Shown piece after piece: positions 28,350 to 37,971 of a stretch of DNA of 64,000 nucleotides (the first letter of the stretch is position 1; each line of letters opens with the position of its first letter). The notes beneath the pieces are model-generated. The model was not told the DNA's origin. It made no database searches and saw nothing but the letters and a program-made list of their open reading frames with translations. Location of the stretch: positions 1 to 64,000 of the forward strand of contig NZ_AUSW01000006.1 of the NCBI RefSeq assembly GCF_000471625.1, in the 5' to 3' direction. Made by a program: the position numbers and the translations under genes. This DNA is from Psychrobacter aquaticus CMS 56. Lineage in GTDB: Bacteria > Pseudomonadota > Gammaproteobacteria > Pseudomonadales > Moraxellaceae.

Positions 28350-29621
28350 ATGACCCAGCCAACTGCTAATTCAAACGCTACCTCATTAGAAACAATTTTT
28401 AATCAATCCACCTCTTCTCTAAACTCCTTCGCCCCGCGCCTTCTTGATTGGTTTGCCGAAAATGGCCGCCATGATTTGCCGTGGCAACAACATCAGACCG
28501 ACAAGCCAAATCCTTATATTGTTTGGCTATCAGAAGTCATGCTACAGCAAACGCAAGTCACCACCGTTCTACCCTACTTTGCACGGTTTATGACATCATT
28601 TCCAACGGTACAAGATTTGGCCGCAGCAGAATGGGATACTGTCGCTGAGCATTGGGCAGGGCTTGGCTACTATGCACGTGCGCGTAATCTGCATAAAGGC
28701 GCTAAGCAACTGGTCGCAGTGATTGATGAGACAGGAGATTTCCCGCAGACGCTTGCAGGCTGGGAGACGGTTTCTGGCGTTGGGCCATCAACTGCTGGAG
28801 CCATTATGGCCATGGGCTTACATCGTTATGGCGTTATCTGCGATGGCAATGTTAAACGTGTACTGACGCGCTGGGCGGCCATCGACGGCGATATTACCAA
28901 GTCTGCCACGACCAAAGATCTATGGGCATTAGCGGAGCGTTTAACCCCAATAGAGAACTCAGGATTGTTTGCGCAAGCCATGATGGATATGGGCGCGACG
29001 TTATGTACGCGTAGCAAGCCTGCTTGTCTATTATGTCCATTAAAAGACGATTGCTTGGCACATGCTGAAGGGCGCGAGACCGATTATCCCGTTAAAGCAA
29101 AAAAGCAGCCCAAACCCAGTAAGTTTAGCAATGCGCTATTGATGGAAGATATTGATGGCAACATACTGTGGCTACAACGTCCTGATAACGGTATCTGGGG
29201 CGGGTTATGGAGTCTGCCTTTGCAGTTTGTGGAGAAAATTGACGGTAAGGCAAGTGGTCAGACTACCGCTAAAAAACCAGACGCTAGCGATAATAAAAAA
29301 TTGGAAGTACGTAGCAGTGAAAAAGTATATGAAGCAGAATTCACCACCGCTGAGCAGATTATCCATGAATGGCTAACAGAAAATCAATTAGTCGCAGCAT
29401 CAACCAGTAGCACATTGCTGGATGACGATCCTATTAAGCATTCACTGACGCATTTTCATTGGTATTTAACACCGCAAAAACTGACCATCAACGCGAAACA
29501 AATGACTAAACTGAATGAGAAATTGGCGGCAGCTGAAATAGCCTTTAAATGGTTATCAGAACAAAAAGCGCAAGACAGTTTAGGACTGCCTCGCGCTATG
29601 ATAAAAATTATTGAGCGTTAA
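28350..29621 (+). CDS. mutY: Adenine DNA glycosylase
   Basis: MutY removes adenine mispaired with 8-oxoguanine. Present are the catalytic Glu62 (WLSEVMLQQTQV), Asp165 (VICDGNVKR), the helix-hairpin-helix VSGVGPSTAG at 141-150, and the 4Fe-4S cluster cysteines 219, 226, 229 and 235 with the usual spacing. A C-terminal NUDIX-like domain (GGLWSLP onward) recognises 8-oxoG and carries a lysine-rich insert at about 295-330. The protein is 423 residues, longer than E. coli MutY (350), because of that insert and a 28-residue N-terminal tail. A long hairpin starts at the stop codon. Confidence 0.96.
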   Translation: MTQPTANSNATSLETIFNQSTSSLNSFAPRLLDWFAENGRHDLPWQQHQTDKPNPYIVWLSEVMLQQTQVTTVLPYFARFMTSFPTVQDLAAAEWDTVAEHWAGLGYYARARNLHKGAKQLVAVIDETGDFPQTLAGWETVSGVGPSTAGAIMAMGLHRYGVICDGNVKRVLTRWAAIDGDITKSATTKDLWALAERLTPIENSGLFAQAMMDMGATLCTRSKPACLLCPLKDDCLAHAEGRETDYPVKAKKQPKPSKFSNALLMEDIDGNILWLQRPDNGIWGGLWSLPLQFVEKIDGKASGQTTAKKPDASDNKKLEVRSSEKVYEAEFTTAEQIIHEWLTENQLVAASTSSTLLDDDPIKHSLTHFHWYLTPQKLTINAKQMTKLNEKLAAAEIAFKWLSEQKAQDSLGLPRAMIKIIER

Positions 29622-29728
29622 ATTCAGAATCGATAATAAAACTTTAACTGTAAACTCTAAGCGCTATTTTTAAAATTATTTTTAAAGGTAGGGCTTAGAA
29701 CTTTTTTATCATTGAACGTTCTGAATTT
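29620..29728. repeat. 109-bp imperfect inverted repeat between mutY and tesB
   Basis: The ends AAATTCAGAA (29620-29629) and TTCTGAATTT (29719-29728) are perfect inverted 10-mers. Inner segments also pair (CGATAATAAA with TTTTTTATCATTG, CTAAGC with GCTTAG), which makes a long imperfect hairpin. It overlaps the mutY stop codon, lies between convergent genes and may end transcription. It is not an obvious member of the main dispersed family. Confidence 0.6.
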
Positions 29729-29780
29729 TAAGTCTAAATTTTGGAACAGCTTTTAAGAATTAAACTTTTAAGGCTGGATT

Positions 29781-30683
29781 CTAGGACTTGGGCACACGCA
29801 GACGCATCAAACCTTCTTGTTGTACCGTGGCGACCAGCTTGCCATCCTGCCAAAACTGTCCGTGATTTAGACCTTTGGCGTTAGATGTGGTATCACTCCA
29901 CATGTCATATAGCATCCATTTATTTAGATCAAAATCACGGTGAAAATGCATCGAATGGTCGATACTGGCAGCTTGCAAACCGCTGGTCATAAAGCTGACA
30001 CCGTGAGACATTAGCCCTGTGCCTACCAAATAGAAGTCCGACGAAAATGCCAATAAAGCTTGCTGAATAGCCACTGGCTGATTGCCCAGCTCGCGGATAC
30101 GTAACCAGTTAGCCTGTTTGGGTTTCATTGGCTCTGGATGAATAGGGTCACGCGGTTTGACAGGTTTAATCTCCACATGACGACGACGCATAAAGCGTGC
30201 TTTGAGCGCATCTGGCACTTTGCCCACATACTCTTCTTTTAAATCCTGCTCGGCCAGCAAATCTTCAGGCGGCGGATAAACGGGCATATCTTCTTGGTAC
30301 TCCAAACCCTCTTCCATCGGTGAGAACGACGCAATCATCGAAAATATGACTTGCTCGATGGGCGGCTTACCGCGCATCTCTTTGTATTGAATGGCGGTCA
30401 CTTCACGCGCAGACAGGCTGCGGCCGTCACGCAAGCGGCGCACTTGATAAATAACCGGCTGATTGATATCGCCACCGCGCAAAAAATATCCATGCAATGA
30501 GTGACAAGGCTTGTCTTTATCCAGTGTATGCGCCGCCGCCATAATCGCTTGCGCCAGCACTTGCCCGCCAAAAATACGACTGCCAACATAGTCATGGCTC
30601 TTCCCTTCAAAGACATCAGGGGTCACTTCGATAAGCGCTACGGTAGTAAGCAGCTCATCAATCAGTTGCGAATAATCGGACAT
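29781..30683 (-). CDS. tesB: Acyl-CoA thioesterase II
   Basis: TesB hydrolyses medium- and long-chain acyl-CoA. The 300-residue double hot-dog protein shows the first hot-dog motif GGQVLAQAIMAA, then HSLHGYFLRGGD. The second repeat contains SIDHSMHFHRDFDLNKWML and ends with HGQFWQDGKLVATVQQEGL, which holds the Gln of the Asp-Thr-Gln catalytic set. A Lys/Arg/Pro-rich loop (about 165-190) lies between the two hot dogs. The ATG has AAGGAAAC about 10 bases upstream. Confidence 0.95.
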   Translation of the reverse strand: MSDYSQLIDELLTTVALIEVTPDVFEGKSHDYVGSRIFGGQVLAQAIMAAAHTLDKDKPCHSLHGYFLRGGDINQPVIYQVRRLRDGRSLSAREVTAIQYKEMRGKPPIEQVIFSMIASFSPMEEGLEYQEDMPVYPPPEDLLAEQDLKEEYVGKVPDALKARFMRRRHVEIKPVKPRDPIHPEPMKPKQANWLRIRELGNQPVAIQQALLAFSSDFYLVGTGLMSHGVSFMTSGLQAASIDHSMHFHRDFDLNKWMLYDMWSDTTSNAKGLNHGQFWQDGKLVATVQQEGLMRLRVPKS

Positions 30684-31067
30684 GACGATATGTTTCCTTA
30701 TTTTTACAAAAAACGCCCAGCACCCAGCGATATCAATATAATTATGATATTGCGACAGCTCCTTTGCGTTTGAATTTAAAATAATATGAAATCACTTGCT
30801 AACCATACACAAGCGAGATTTTAGAACAGGAAATACAGTCATAGCAGTGCTATCACTCAGTATTTGTTACCTAGGCATTTGTTACAAATTAGCAAGGTAA
30901 ACATCTTACCCAATATTGATGGCTTTGACTAGAGACTAACCGCTTACTTGTAAGTATCGCTCGGCTTATTTAACCGAAGCAATACAGAATAAAAAATCGA
31001 TAAAAAAAGTATTCACCATAAAAAACGAGATGTCTGATACACCTCGTTTTTTAATATTCTCACAAAC
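30684..31067. other. Gap between tesB and rapA
   Basis: No gene is seen in this 384-bp region. It holds the rapA terminator at its right end and, presumably, the tesB promoter at its left end. No copy of the dispersed repeat is present. Confidence 0.5.
31021..31052 (-). terminator. Intrinsic terminator after rapA
   Basis: The arms around AAAAACGAGATGT and ACACCTCGTTTTT (one mismatch), with a 5-base loop, have U-rich ends on both strands, 16 bases beyond the rapA stop. Confidence 0.8.
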
Positions 31068-33956
31068 CTATGGCTTCACTGCCACCAGCACACGAATAGA
31101 ATCTGGTACTAAAGATAAATTGCCTAGCGCTTGCTCGCCTTGAGCTTTTAGCTGCTCTAAGCGTTCGATTTCTGCAGGGCGGACGTTGGGGTTGATGGTC
31201 TGTAGATGCTTTAGGCGTTTGATTTCACGTGACCACTGTTGGCTAAAGCGCTCACTCGCTTGTTCACCAATCTCCACCAACTGCTGGCGAGCGATGTCTT
31301 CTGCTTCATAATAACGCTGCTCAATCACGTCGCCACGTGCTTTAATGACTTGGCGTGCACGGTTTTTATCTAAGCGATCGATATGCGGCATAATCATGTC
31401 GGCACTGATACGTGCGGATAAATCACTGCCTTGCTCACTGATAAAAACACGGATATTTTGCGTGGTTAAGGTCGCGGGCAAATTGAGTAATCTTGGCGCA
31501 ATCGCTTCAACGCGGAAGTTCACTTCGAGTAGCACCATGCCTTGTGGCACAGCAGCGCTTTTTAGCATCGCAACCGTGGTATTACCAAAGGTGCTGGTAC
31601 TTGCCAGCTCATAGATGGCGCGCATCAGAGGATGTTCATGCGTGATAAATTCGATATCTTCACGCTGCAACGCTTGCTCACGCTCAAATGTCAAGGTCAT
31701 ACCATCTTCATCACCAAGCGGTAAGCCATCGATATAATCACTAATCTCGGTGCTATCAATCGGGGCAATAACCCACGAGCCATCACGTTGGATATTGTGA
31801 TCGATATTGGCTGAGGCAAAAAAGCGCTCAATAAACTGTGGTAATAGATTGTGTCCATCAAAATCACGCATGGCATCGGCAATACGACCAGCGACACGCG
31901 GGCGGCACGAGTTATACTCTAACAAGCGATCACGACCTGCTTGTAGCTGTGCTTCCAGCCCCAATCGCGTTTGTAGCGCTGCTGCGATGACGTCTTGTAA
32001 CGTCGTACGATTATCGGCGGTATCAGCACCTTCAAGCATCGGTTTTAGTTCTTGAATAAACTGCTCTTGTACGCTTTGTGCCGTTGGTGAAATCTGATTG
32101 AACATATTCAAGGCATTGTTATACCATTGATAAAGACGCTCTTGCGCCGTGCCTTGGACATATGGCACATGCAACATAATTTGCTGCGTTTGTCCGATAC
32201 GATCTAGGCGACCGATGCGCTGCTCTAGCGTATCTGGATTGGCGGGCAAATCCCATAGTATCAACTGGCTGGCAAATTGGAAGTTACGACCTTCTGAGCC
32301 AATCTCTGAACACAATAATATCTGTGCGCCTTCGCTATCCGCAAAGAACGCCGCCGCTTGGTCACGCTCGAGCAAGGTCATCTGCTCAGTAAAGATAGCG
32401 GTCTTAATACCTGCATGCAGACGCAATACCGCCTCTAAACTCTCAACGGTCGCGCCACTACGAGCAATCAATAAGACCTTTTTGTGCTTAAGCTCGCCTC
32501 GCAAGATATCAATCAACCAAGACACGCGTGGGTCGTCTTCTAGCCAGCCACCATCAGGCTGATTCTCTTCACCCCATAATTGCTCACGTAATTTGCCGTT
32601 GGTTTGATAGCTGTCTTTCCATGCATCAGGCAATGGCAGTGGATAAGGCTGACTACTACGACCATAAAACCCTTTGACGCTTTCACGCGTATTACGGAAG
32701 AGGATACGCCCAGTACCATGACGATCAAGCAACTCATTGAGCGCATACGTTCGCAATTTTTCATCGTCATTGATTGCCGCGAGCTCGTCAGTACTAATAT
32801 CCAGTAAGCTGCTTAACGCGGCAATTTGCCCATCGCTTACGGGCTTATCTTCTATTAACACGCCAGCGACGGCTGCTGTCTCAGCAAAGGCCTGTTGACC
32901 ATCGATAAATTCATCTAAATCATCAAAGCGATCTGGATCTAACAGGCGCAAACGCGCAAAATGGCTTTGGGCACCCAGTTGCTCAGGGGTCGCTGTCAAT
33001 AGCATGACGCCTGGTGTTTCTTCGGCAAAATCTGCAATCAAGTCGTACTTATCATTGCCGCCTTGCGCCTCATCCCAATGCAGGTGATGCGCCTCATCAA
33101 CGACCAACAAATCAAACCCTACCTCCATCGCTTGGTCATATAAGTCAGGATGGTCAAGCAACAGATCCATACCAGCGATGATACATTGCTCAGTAGCAAA
33201 GACGTTTTGCTCAGGATCGTGCTCTTTAATCGCAGCAGTACGTACCAAATCAAACAATGCAAAGTTTAGATTAAAACGACGGCGCAGCTCAATCATCCAC
33301 TGATATTGCAGACTGTCTGGCACAAGGATGAGCACACGCTCAGCCTTACCAGTGAGTAGCTGCTGATGAATAATCAAACCTGCTTCAATGGTTTTGCCCA
33401 AGCCCACTTCATCCGCCAGTAAGACACGCGGCGCGATGCGTTTGCCGACTTCATGCGCGATATAGAGCTGATGCTCAATGATATCAACGCGTGCGCCCAT
33501 CAACCCTTTGAGCGGATGACCTGCCAGCGCCGACTGCATACGCAAGATATCTTGACGCAGCTCATACCAATCACCGCGTTCAATACGCCCTGCCAGCAGA
33601 CGCTCAAGCGGTTTTGCGAGCGTAATATTGGCCGCCAGACGCGTCTCCATGATGCCTCTTTCGTGCTCATCGACCCCGTACTTGAGTACGCCCATGACTT
33701 CATCGACAGCATTGACCGTATAGCACTTGCCATCTTGGTCGTAGATGCTATCGCCTACTTTGAACACTACGCGTGATAGTGGCGCAGAGTTTTTGGCATA
33801 GACGCGTGTTTCTTCGCTTTGAGGAAATAAAATATGGACACATCGGTCATCGACATCGATGACCACACCTAAGCCCAGCTCGGACTCCGTATCAGATAAA
33901 TAACGTTGACCAACGGCAAATTCGGTGCTGTGCAATGAAGCGATAGAGATAGTCAT
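31068..33956 (-). CDS. rapA: RNA polymerase-associated ATPase RapA
   Basis: RapA is a Swi2/Snf2-type ATPase that binds RNA polymerase and helps recycle it after transcription. The 962 residues are the family length. In order: N-terminal Tudor-like domains (about 10-110), the helicase core with ADEVGLGKT (181-189), the DEAH box VVDEAHHLHW (about 287-296), motif III LLTATPEQLG, then the second lobe with LLCSEIGSEGRNFQFA and EQRIGRLDRIGQ, and a C-terminal RapA-specific region. It is divergent from the hydroxyacid dehydrogenase gene. Confidence 0.96.
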   Translation of the reverse strand: MTISIASLHSTEFAVGQRYLSDTESELGLGVVIDVDDRCVHILFPQSEETRVYAKNSAPLSRVVFKVGDSIYDQDGKCYTVNAVDEVMGVLKYGVDEHERGIMETRLAANITLAKPLERLLAGRIERGDWYELRQDILRMQSALAGHPLKGLMGARVDIIEHQLYIAHEVGKRIAPRVLLADEVGLGKTIEAGLIIHQQLLTGKAERVLILVPDSLQYQWMIELRRRFNLNFALFDLVRTAAIKEHDPEQNVFATEQCIIAGMDLLLDHPDLYDQAMEVGFDLLVVDEAHHLHWDEAQGGNDKYDLIADFAEETPGVMLLTATPEQLGAQSHFARLRLLDPDRFDDLDEFIDGQQAFAETAAVAGVLIEDKPVSDGQIAALSSLLDISTDELAAINDDEKLRTYALNELLDRHGTGRILFRNTRESVKGFYGRSSQPYPLPLPDAWKDSYQTNGKLREQLWGEENQPDGGWLEDDPRVSWLIDILRGELKHKKVLLIARSGATVESLEAVLRLHAGIKTAIFTEQMTLLERDQAAAFFADSEGAQILLCSEIGSEGRNFQFASQLILWDLPANPDTLEQRIGRLDRIGQTQQIMLHVPYVQGTAQERLYQWYNNALNMFNQISPTAQSVQEQFIQELKPMLEGADTADNRTTLQDVIAAALQTRLGLEAQLQAGRDRLLEYNSCRPRVAGRIADAMRDFDGHNLLPQFIERFFASANIDHNIQRDGSWVIAPIDSTEISDYIDGLPLGDEDGMTLTFEREQALQREDIEFITHEHPLMRAIYELASTSTFGNTTVAMLKSAAVPQGMVLLEVNFRVEAIAPRLLNLPATLTTQNIRVFISEQGSDLSARISADMIMPHIDRLDKNRARQVIKARGDVIEQRYYEAEDIARQQLVEIGEQASERFSQQWSREIKRLKHLQTINPNVRPAEIERLEQLKAQGEQALGNLSLVPDSIRVLVAVKP

Positions 33957-34314
33957 AGGGCGATGTCTTTTTGTACTCAGATGATAAGAAAATAGATAGC
34001 TATGATGGCTATAATACGGCTAAAGTGACTCACGCAGCATTACATCAAAAAACGTGCGCGCGATGCTGTAATATAAAACAAGCCAACCGTTAAACCGAAC
34101 CATTATATAACGTTAGCGGCTAGATGAGTGCGTTAAGTTGAATTTTCAAGAGAGGGCTTACGATAGCCATTGATATTATAAGATATTTGGCAAATTCGTT
34201 TTTGAATAAAACAGATTCGTTTTTGACTAAGATTCGTTTTCGACTAAGAACTATCACGTGCTACATTAAGACGCTCATCACTCTCGACATCAAAACAATA
34301 ACTAAGGATGACTC
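33957..34314. other. Divergent promoter region of rapA and the hydroxyacid dehydrogenase gene
   Basis: No gene is seen in 358 bp. The right half contains three imperfect direct repeats at 34195-34249. Promoters for both divergent genes should be here, but I cannot fix their boxes. Confidence 0.5.
34195..34249. repeat. Three imperfect 17-21-bp direct repeats upstream of a dehydrogenase gene
   Basis: ATTCGTTTTTGAATAAAACAG, ATTCGTTTTTGACTAAG and ATTCGTTTTCGACTAAG follow each other directly, 65-120 bp before the start codon at 34315. They could be regulator sites or a local duplication. Confidence 0.8.
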
Positions 34315-35259
34315 ATGCAAGCGGTTTTTTTAGACAAAGGCACTTTTTCTGATGGCATTGACTTACCAGCACCAGCAGGTGTGAGCGATTACGTCACTTA
34401 TAATGACACGCCAAAAGACATTGATCTTATCATTGAACGCTGTAAGGACGCAGACATTATCATTACCAATAAAGTGCAGATTGGCGCTGATGTGATTGCA
34501 AGCTTGCCCAAACTAAAGCTGATCCAATTAACTGCCACAGGAATGAATAACGTCGATCAAGACGCTTGCAATAAGCATGATGTCGCGCTTTACAATGTCG
34601 CTGGTTATGCGGTCAAAAGCGTCCCTGAGCACACATTTATGCTGATGCTGACGGCTATGCGCGCAGGTATTTATTATCATCAAAAAGTCGCTGATGGCAC
34701 GTGGCTAGCAAACGGTAATTTTTGTCTGCTTGATATCCCGCTGATAGATTTAGAAAATAAAACGTTGGGTATTATTGGCGTCGGTACCATTGGTAAACGC
34801 GTTACCGAAATCGCCCGCGCCTTTGGTATGACCGTACTTTGGGCAGAGCATCAAGGACAAGCGCCGCGTAATGAGGATTACACAGCGTTTGATGAAGTAC
34901 TCGCCCGCTCGGATGTTATCACCCTGCATTGCCCATTAAACGAACAAACCCAGCATCTTATTAACCAAGACACCTTGGCAAAAATGACAAAGCAGCCACT
35001 TATTGTCAATGTCGCGCGCGGCGGTATTGTCGACAGTCAGGCATTGACTGATGCAATCAATAGTGAGCAAATCATCGGCTATGCCAGCGACGTTTTCGAA
35101 CAAGAACCGATCACAAGCGATGATCCTCTATTAACCTTTGCCGATCATCCACGGGTGATATTTAGCCCGCACAATGCTTGGGGCAGTGAAAGCGCGCAAG
35201 AGACTTTATGGCAAATGCTCAGCAAGCAAGTGGCAGATTTTATTGATAACCGCTCATAG
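34315..35259 (+). CDS. NAD-dependent D-2-hydroxyacid dehydrogenase (glycerate/hydroxypyruvate type)
   Basis: The 314-residue protein has the D-isomer 2-hydroxyacid dehydrogenase layout. The NAD loop is GVGTIGKRV (about residues 155-163), the catalytic Arg is in VNVARGGIVDS, the Glu in VFEQEP and the His in SPHNAWGS. The sequence is nearest to hydroxypyruvate/glycerate dehydrogenases by eye (EHTFMLMLTAMR, ITLHCPLNEQT), but phosphoglycerate- or lactate-type use cannot be excluded. It is about 13 bases from the stop of the convergent monooxygenase gene, with no clear terminator between them. Confidence 0.9.
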   Translation: MQAVFLDKGTFSDGIDLPAPAGVSDYVTYNDTPKDIDLIIERCKDADIIITNKVQIGADVIASLPKLKLIQLTATGMNNVDQDACNKHDVALYNVAGYAVKSVPEHTFMLMLTAMRAGIYYHQKVADGTWLANGNFCLLDIPLIDLENKTLGIIGVGTIGKRVTEIARAFGMTVLWAEHQGQAPRNEDYTAFDEVLARSDVITLHCPLNEQTQHLINQDTLAKMTKQPLIVNVARGGIVDSQALTDAINSEQIIGYASDVFEQEPITSDDPLLTFADHPRVIFSPHNAWGSESAQETLWQMLSKQVADFIDNRS

Positions 35260-35272
35260 CCATTCATCGTTA

Positions 35273-36901
35273 TTAACGACTGAAGTGTAGCCAGTTGTCC
35301 TTTATTTTACGGTACTTAAGCATCACGCGGTCGCTGAGATAATTATTGGTCACGTACCAAGGATAGCGATCGCCTTGCTTTGGCAGCCTGTCTTTCGCCC
35401 GCTGCACATATCCTGCCGATAATGCACCCATAACCGTATCTGCTTGAATGTGTGCTTCGGCATGGTCGGTCGTTGCGTGTGGCAATGCCACTTGATAGCG
35501 GTGCTTGTGCATGTAACCCAGCAAGCGCATGACATACTGACATGCCAAGTCAATTTTTAGCGTCCATGAGGCATTGGTGTAACCAAACAGTGCCACCATA
35601 TTTGGCACCCCTTCAATCATGGTGGCCTTGTAGGTCATACGAGTCCCGATATCAACAGCATGACCATCGATATATACGGTAGCACCGCCAAGCATTTGTA
35701 TCTTTAGCCCAGTCGCAGTGACAATGATATCGGCATCGAGATGCTGACCAGATTCGAGCAGGATGCCTGTTTTAGTAAAGTGGCGAACCTGATCCGTCAC
35801 TATGTCAGCGCGTTTGCCATGTAAGACTTTGAACAAATCACCGTCTGGCACCGCACAAAGCCTTTCATCCCAAGGATTATAATCGGGTACAAAATGCGCC
35901 ACGTCCACATCACTACCTTTTAACTCAGTTTTAACGCCGTGTTTTAATAGCGCTTTCATGGCCTTGGGCGCAAAGACAGCCGCTCGGTAGGTACCTTGTT
36001 GCACCAACACATTGCGGGCGCGCAGCACCCTGTAAGCTTGCTCTTTTGATAAAGGAGAAAACCTACCAGATAGCCAGTCAAGTGCATAATCATCGCCCGA
36101 TACACTGGCCACATACGTGGGCGAACGTTGCAATATGGTGACATGGCGCACGCATTGCTCGGCAGTTTCGTCTACTAATGCGGGTAGCAACGTCATCGCG
36201 GTAGCACCACTACCGATAATGACGATTTTTTTATCTTGATAATTGAGGTTCTGCCAATGCTGTGGATGGACAATGCGACCTTGGAACGCCTCTTCTTTGT
36301 CAAAATAAGGCCGATAGCCTTGCTCATAATCGTAATAGCCAGTCGCACCCACCACGAATTTGGCGGTCAAAGTAAATACGTCACCATTACTATGATTTTT
36401 CACCATCGCCGTCCATTGCTGAGTCATACTTGACCAAGACAGCTGCTGCACTTCATGCTGATAGCGAATATGCTCGGTAATACCAAATTCACGGGCTGTA
36501 TCCGCGATATAACGTTTGATATCACCCCCTTTTGCCAGCATCCTATGGTCTAACCACGGGCGAAAACTATAACCAAAAGTCAATGCATCAGAGTCAGAGC
36601 GAATGCCCGGATAAGTAAATAAATCCCATGTTCCGCCCAAATCTGCTCGCTTTTCTAATATCGCAAATCGTTGAGTCGTTTTTTTCTTGTGAGGCTTCGG
36701 GTGATTACGCTTTGATTTACTAGGATTTTTATGACCAAATAACCCCTTGTGCTTTTGCTGCTGTAATCGGCAGGCCATTCCTACACCAGCAATTCCTGCA
36801 CCGATGATAAGGACCTCATAATCCACTGGCGTATCCAAAGAGGATTTTTTTAATTTAAGACGATTTTTAACCGCCTGTTTGAAAGTAATGATATCAAGCA
36901 T
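35273..36901 (-). CDS. Flavin-containing Baeyer-Villiger-type monooxygenase
   Basis: The first FAD site IIGAGIAGVGMACRL, the GGTWDLFTYPGIRSDS segment, the Baeyer-Villiger fingerprint FQGRIVHPQHW (FxGxxxHxxxW) and the NADP site IIGSGATAMTL are present in order. These enzymes insert oxygen next to ketones, or oxygenate heteroatoms, using NADPH. The ATG at 36901 is preferred (AAGGATG upstream); one at 36979 would add 26 residues. A Lys/His/Pro-rich insert of about 25 residues (KNPSKSKRNHPKPHKKK) separates the first Rossmann helix from the second strand, which is unusual. The substrate is unknown. Confidence 0.9.
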   Translation of the reverse strand: MLDIITFKQAVKNRLKLKKSSLDTPVDYEVLIIGAGIAGVGMACRLQQQKHKGLFGHKNPSKSKRNHPKPHKKKTTQRFAILEKRADLGGTWDLFTYPGIRSDSDALTFGYSFRPWLDHRMLAKGGDIKRYIADTAREFGITEHIRYQHEVQQLSWSSMTQQWTAMVKNHSNGDVFTLTAKFVVGATGYYDYEQGYRPYFDKEEAFQGRIVHPQHWQNLNYQDKKIVIIGSGATAMTLLPALVDETAEQCVRHVTILQRSPTYVASVSGDDYALDWLSGRFSPLSKEQAYRVLRARNVLVQQGTYRAAVFAPKAMKALLKHGVKTELKGSDVDVAHFVPDYNPWDERLCAVPDGDLFKVLHGKRADIVTDQVRHFTKTGILLESGQHLDADIIVTATGLKIQMLGGATVYIDGHAVDIGTRMTYKATMIEGVPNMVALFGYTNASWTLKIDLACQYVMRLLGYMHKHRYQVALPHATTDHAEAHIQADTVMGALSAGYVQRAKDRLPKQGDRYPWYVTNNYLSDRVMLKYRKIKDNWLHFSR

Positions 36902-36993
36902 ACTTTTCATCCTTGTATTTGCATGCATCCCTGTACTTGCATGATTTTTTACGCAATAACGTTTATATAGCTTATCCATTTAAAAAGAGTACA

Positions 36994-37070
36994 GTTCTAC
37001 TGGGATGAATTTTTTGAAACCTCTGTCACGCTTGCGAACAGCCAGCGAGAAAAATTCATACCAGTAGAAC
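36994..37070. repeat. Inverted repeat with 21-bp arms
   Basis: The arms start GTTCTACTGGGATGAATTTT (36994) and AAAAATTCATACCAGTAGAA (37050) and pair with one mismatch. The stem end (ATACCAGT) and the loop (CTTGCGAACAGCCAGCGAGA) recall the dispersed family, so this may be a diverged member. It lies between the monooxygenase and rluA genes, both on the minus strand, and could end rluA transcription. Confidence 0.75.
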
Positions 37071-37150
37071 ATCATAACTGTATGTACCACTTCTATTCTG
37101 AATTGCCCGTCCTAAACTAACAATCTAAACCTACCAGTAATCATATTGAC

Positions 37151-37864
37151 TCAAAAAGGGCTAGGACTTTCCCAATCCATCCATGCGCCAAGCGTGGGAT
37201 GCTTAAGGCGCAGTTGCTGGGCGTGTAAATTGAGCCTTGGGGCGATAGCCAATGCCGCGCCTTCCGCATAAATTGGGTCTCCAATCATCACATGACCGAC
37301 ATGTACCATATGAACGCGCAGCTGATGACTACGACCCGTCACTGGTTTTAACATGACTCGCGTGACTGTCTGACCATTGCATTCTTCATGAGCCAGCACT
37401 TCATATAAGGTCAATGCATGTTTTGGCCAGTCATGATCGACGATATGGCGTGGTTTAGTCGTCGGCTCGTAACGTACTGGCACGGATATCTCACCAGTTG
37501 CGCCCACGTTCTCCCACTTGCCAAAGACACGTGCTTGGTATCTTTTTTGGGGCAAACGCTCAATAAATTGCTTACTGATATGGGTTTGTGCCGCCGCATT
37601 TTTTGCAAAAATCAGCAATCCCGACGTATCCATATCAAGGCGATGAATCAGCTTGACCGCTGGATTGGCGCGCTCAAGTCGCGCCAGCAAACTCACCTTC
37701 AACGTTTTACCATCGACGCTTAACAGTCCTGCGGGCTTGTCGACTACCCAAATATCGTCGTCTTGATAGACGGTAATGTCTTGCGCAAATGCTCGAAAAA
37801 ATTCAAGCGGATAAGCATTTTCTTGGGCGTTTAGAGTAAGGACTTCTTCTTCAGTAAAAGGCAT
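37151..37864 (-). CDS. rluA: RluA-type pseudouridine synthase
   Basis: RluA makes pseudouridine at 23S rRNA position 746 and tRNA position 32 in E. coli. The 237-residue protein has the catalytic Asp motif HRLDMDTSG (about residue 96), WVVDKPAGLLSVDG before it, and the C-terminal segment KPVTGRSHQLRVHM, which is very like RluA rather than RluC or RluD. No N-terminal S4 domain is present, as expected for RluA. Its site specificity is inferred from overall resemblance. Confidence 0.9.
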   Translation of the reverse strand: MPFTEEEVLTLNAQENAYPLEFFRAFAQDITVYQDDDIWVVDKPAGLLSVDGKTLKVSLLARLERANPAVKLIHRLDMDTSGLLIFAKNAAAQTHISKQFIERLPQKRYQARVFGKWENVGATGEISVPVRYEPTTKPRHIVDHDWPKHALTLYEVLAHEECNGQTVTRVMLKPVTGRSHQLRVHMVHVGHVMIGDPIYAEGAALAIAPRLNLHAQQLRLKHPTLGAWMDWESPSPF

Positions 37865-37971
37865 AAAACGGACTACTTATATAGTGGGGTATTTATATGA
37901 GTGAACGATCCTATGAACGTCTCACTCAGTTATGAATGACAGTTTGAGCCAATCAAGGATTTGAAGCAACG

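Noticed and set aside
31021..31052. Rapid reading as a regulatory palindrome for rapA
   Set aside because: It lies after the rapA stop codon with a U-tract, so terminator is the simpler reading.
32149..32562. 137-codon plus-strand frame inside rapA
   Set aside because: It lies wholly antisense to the conserved second helicase lobe of rapA.
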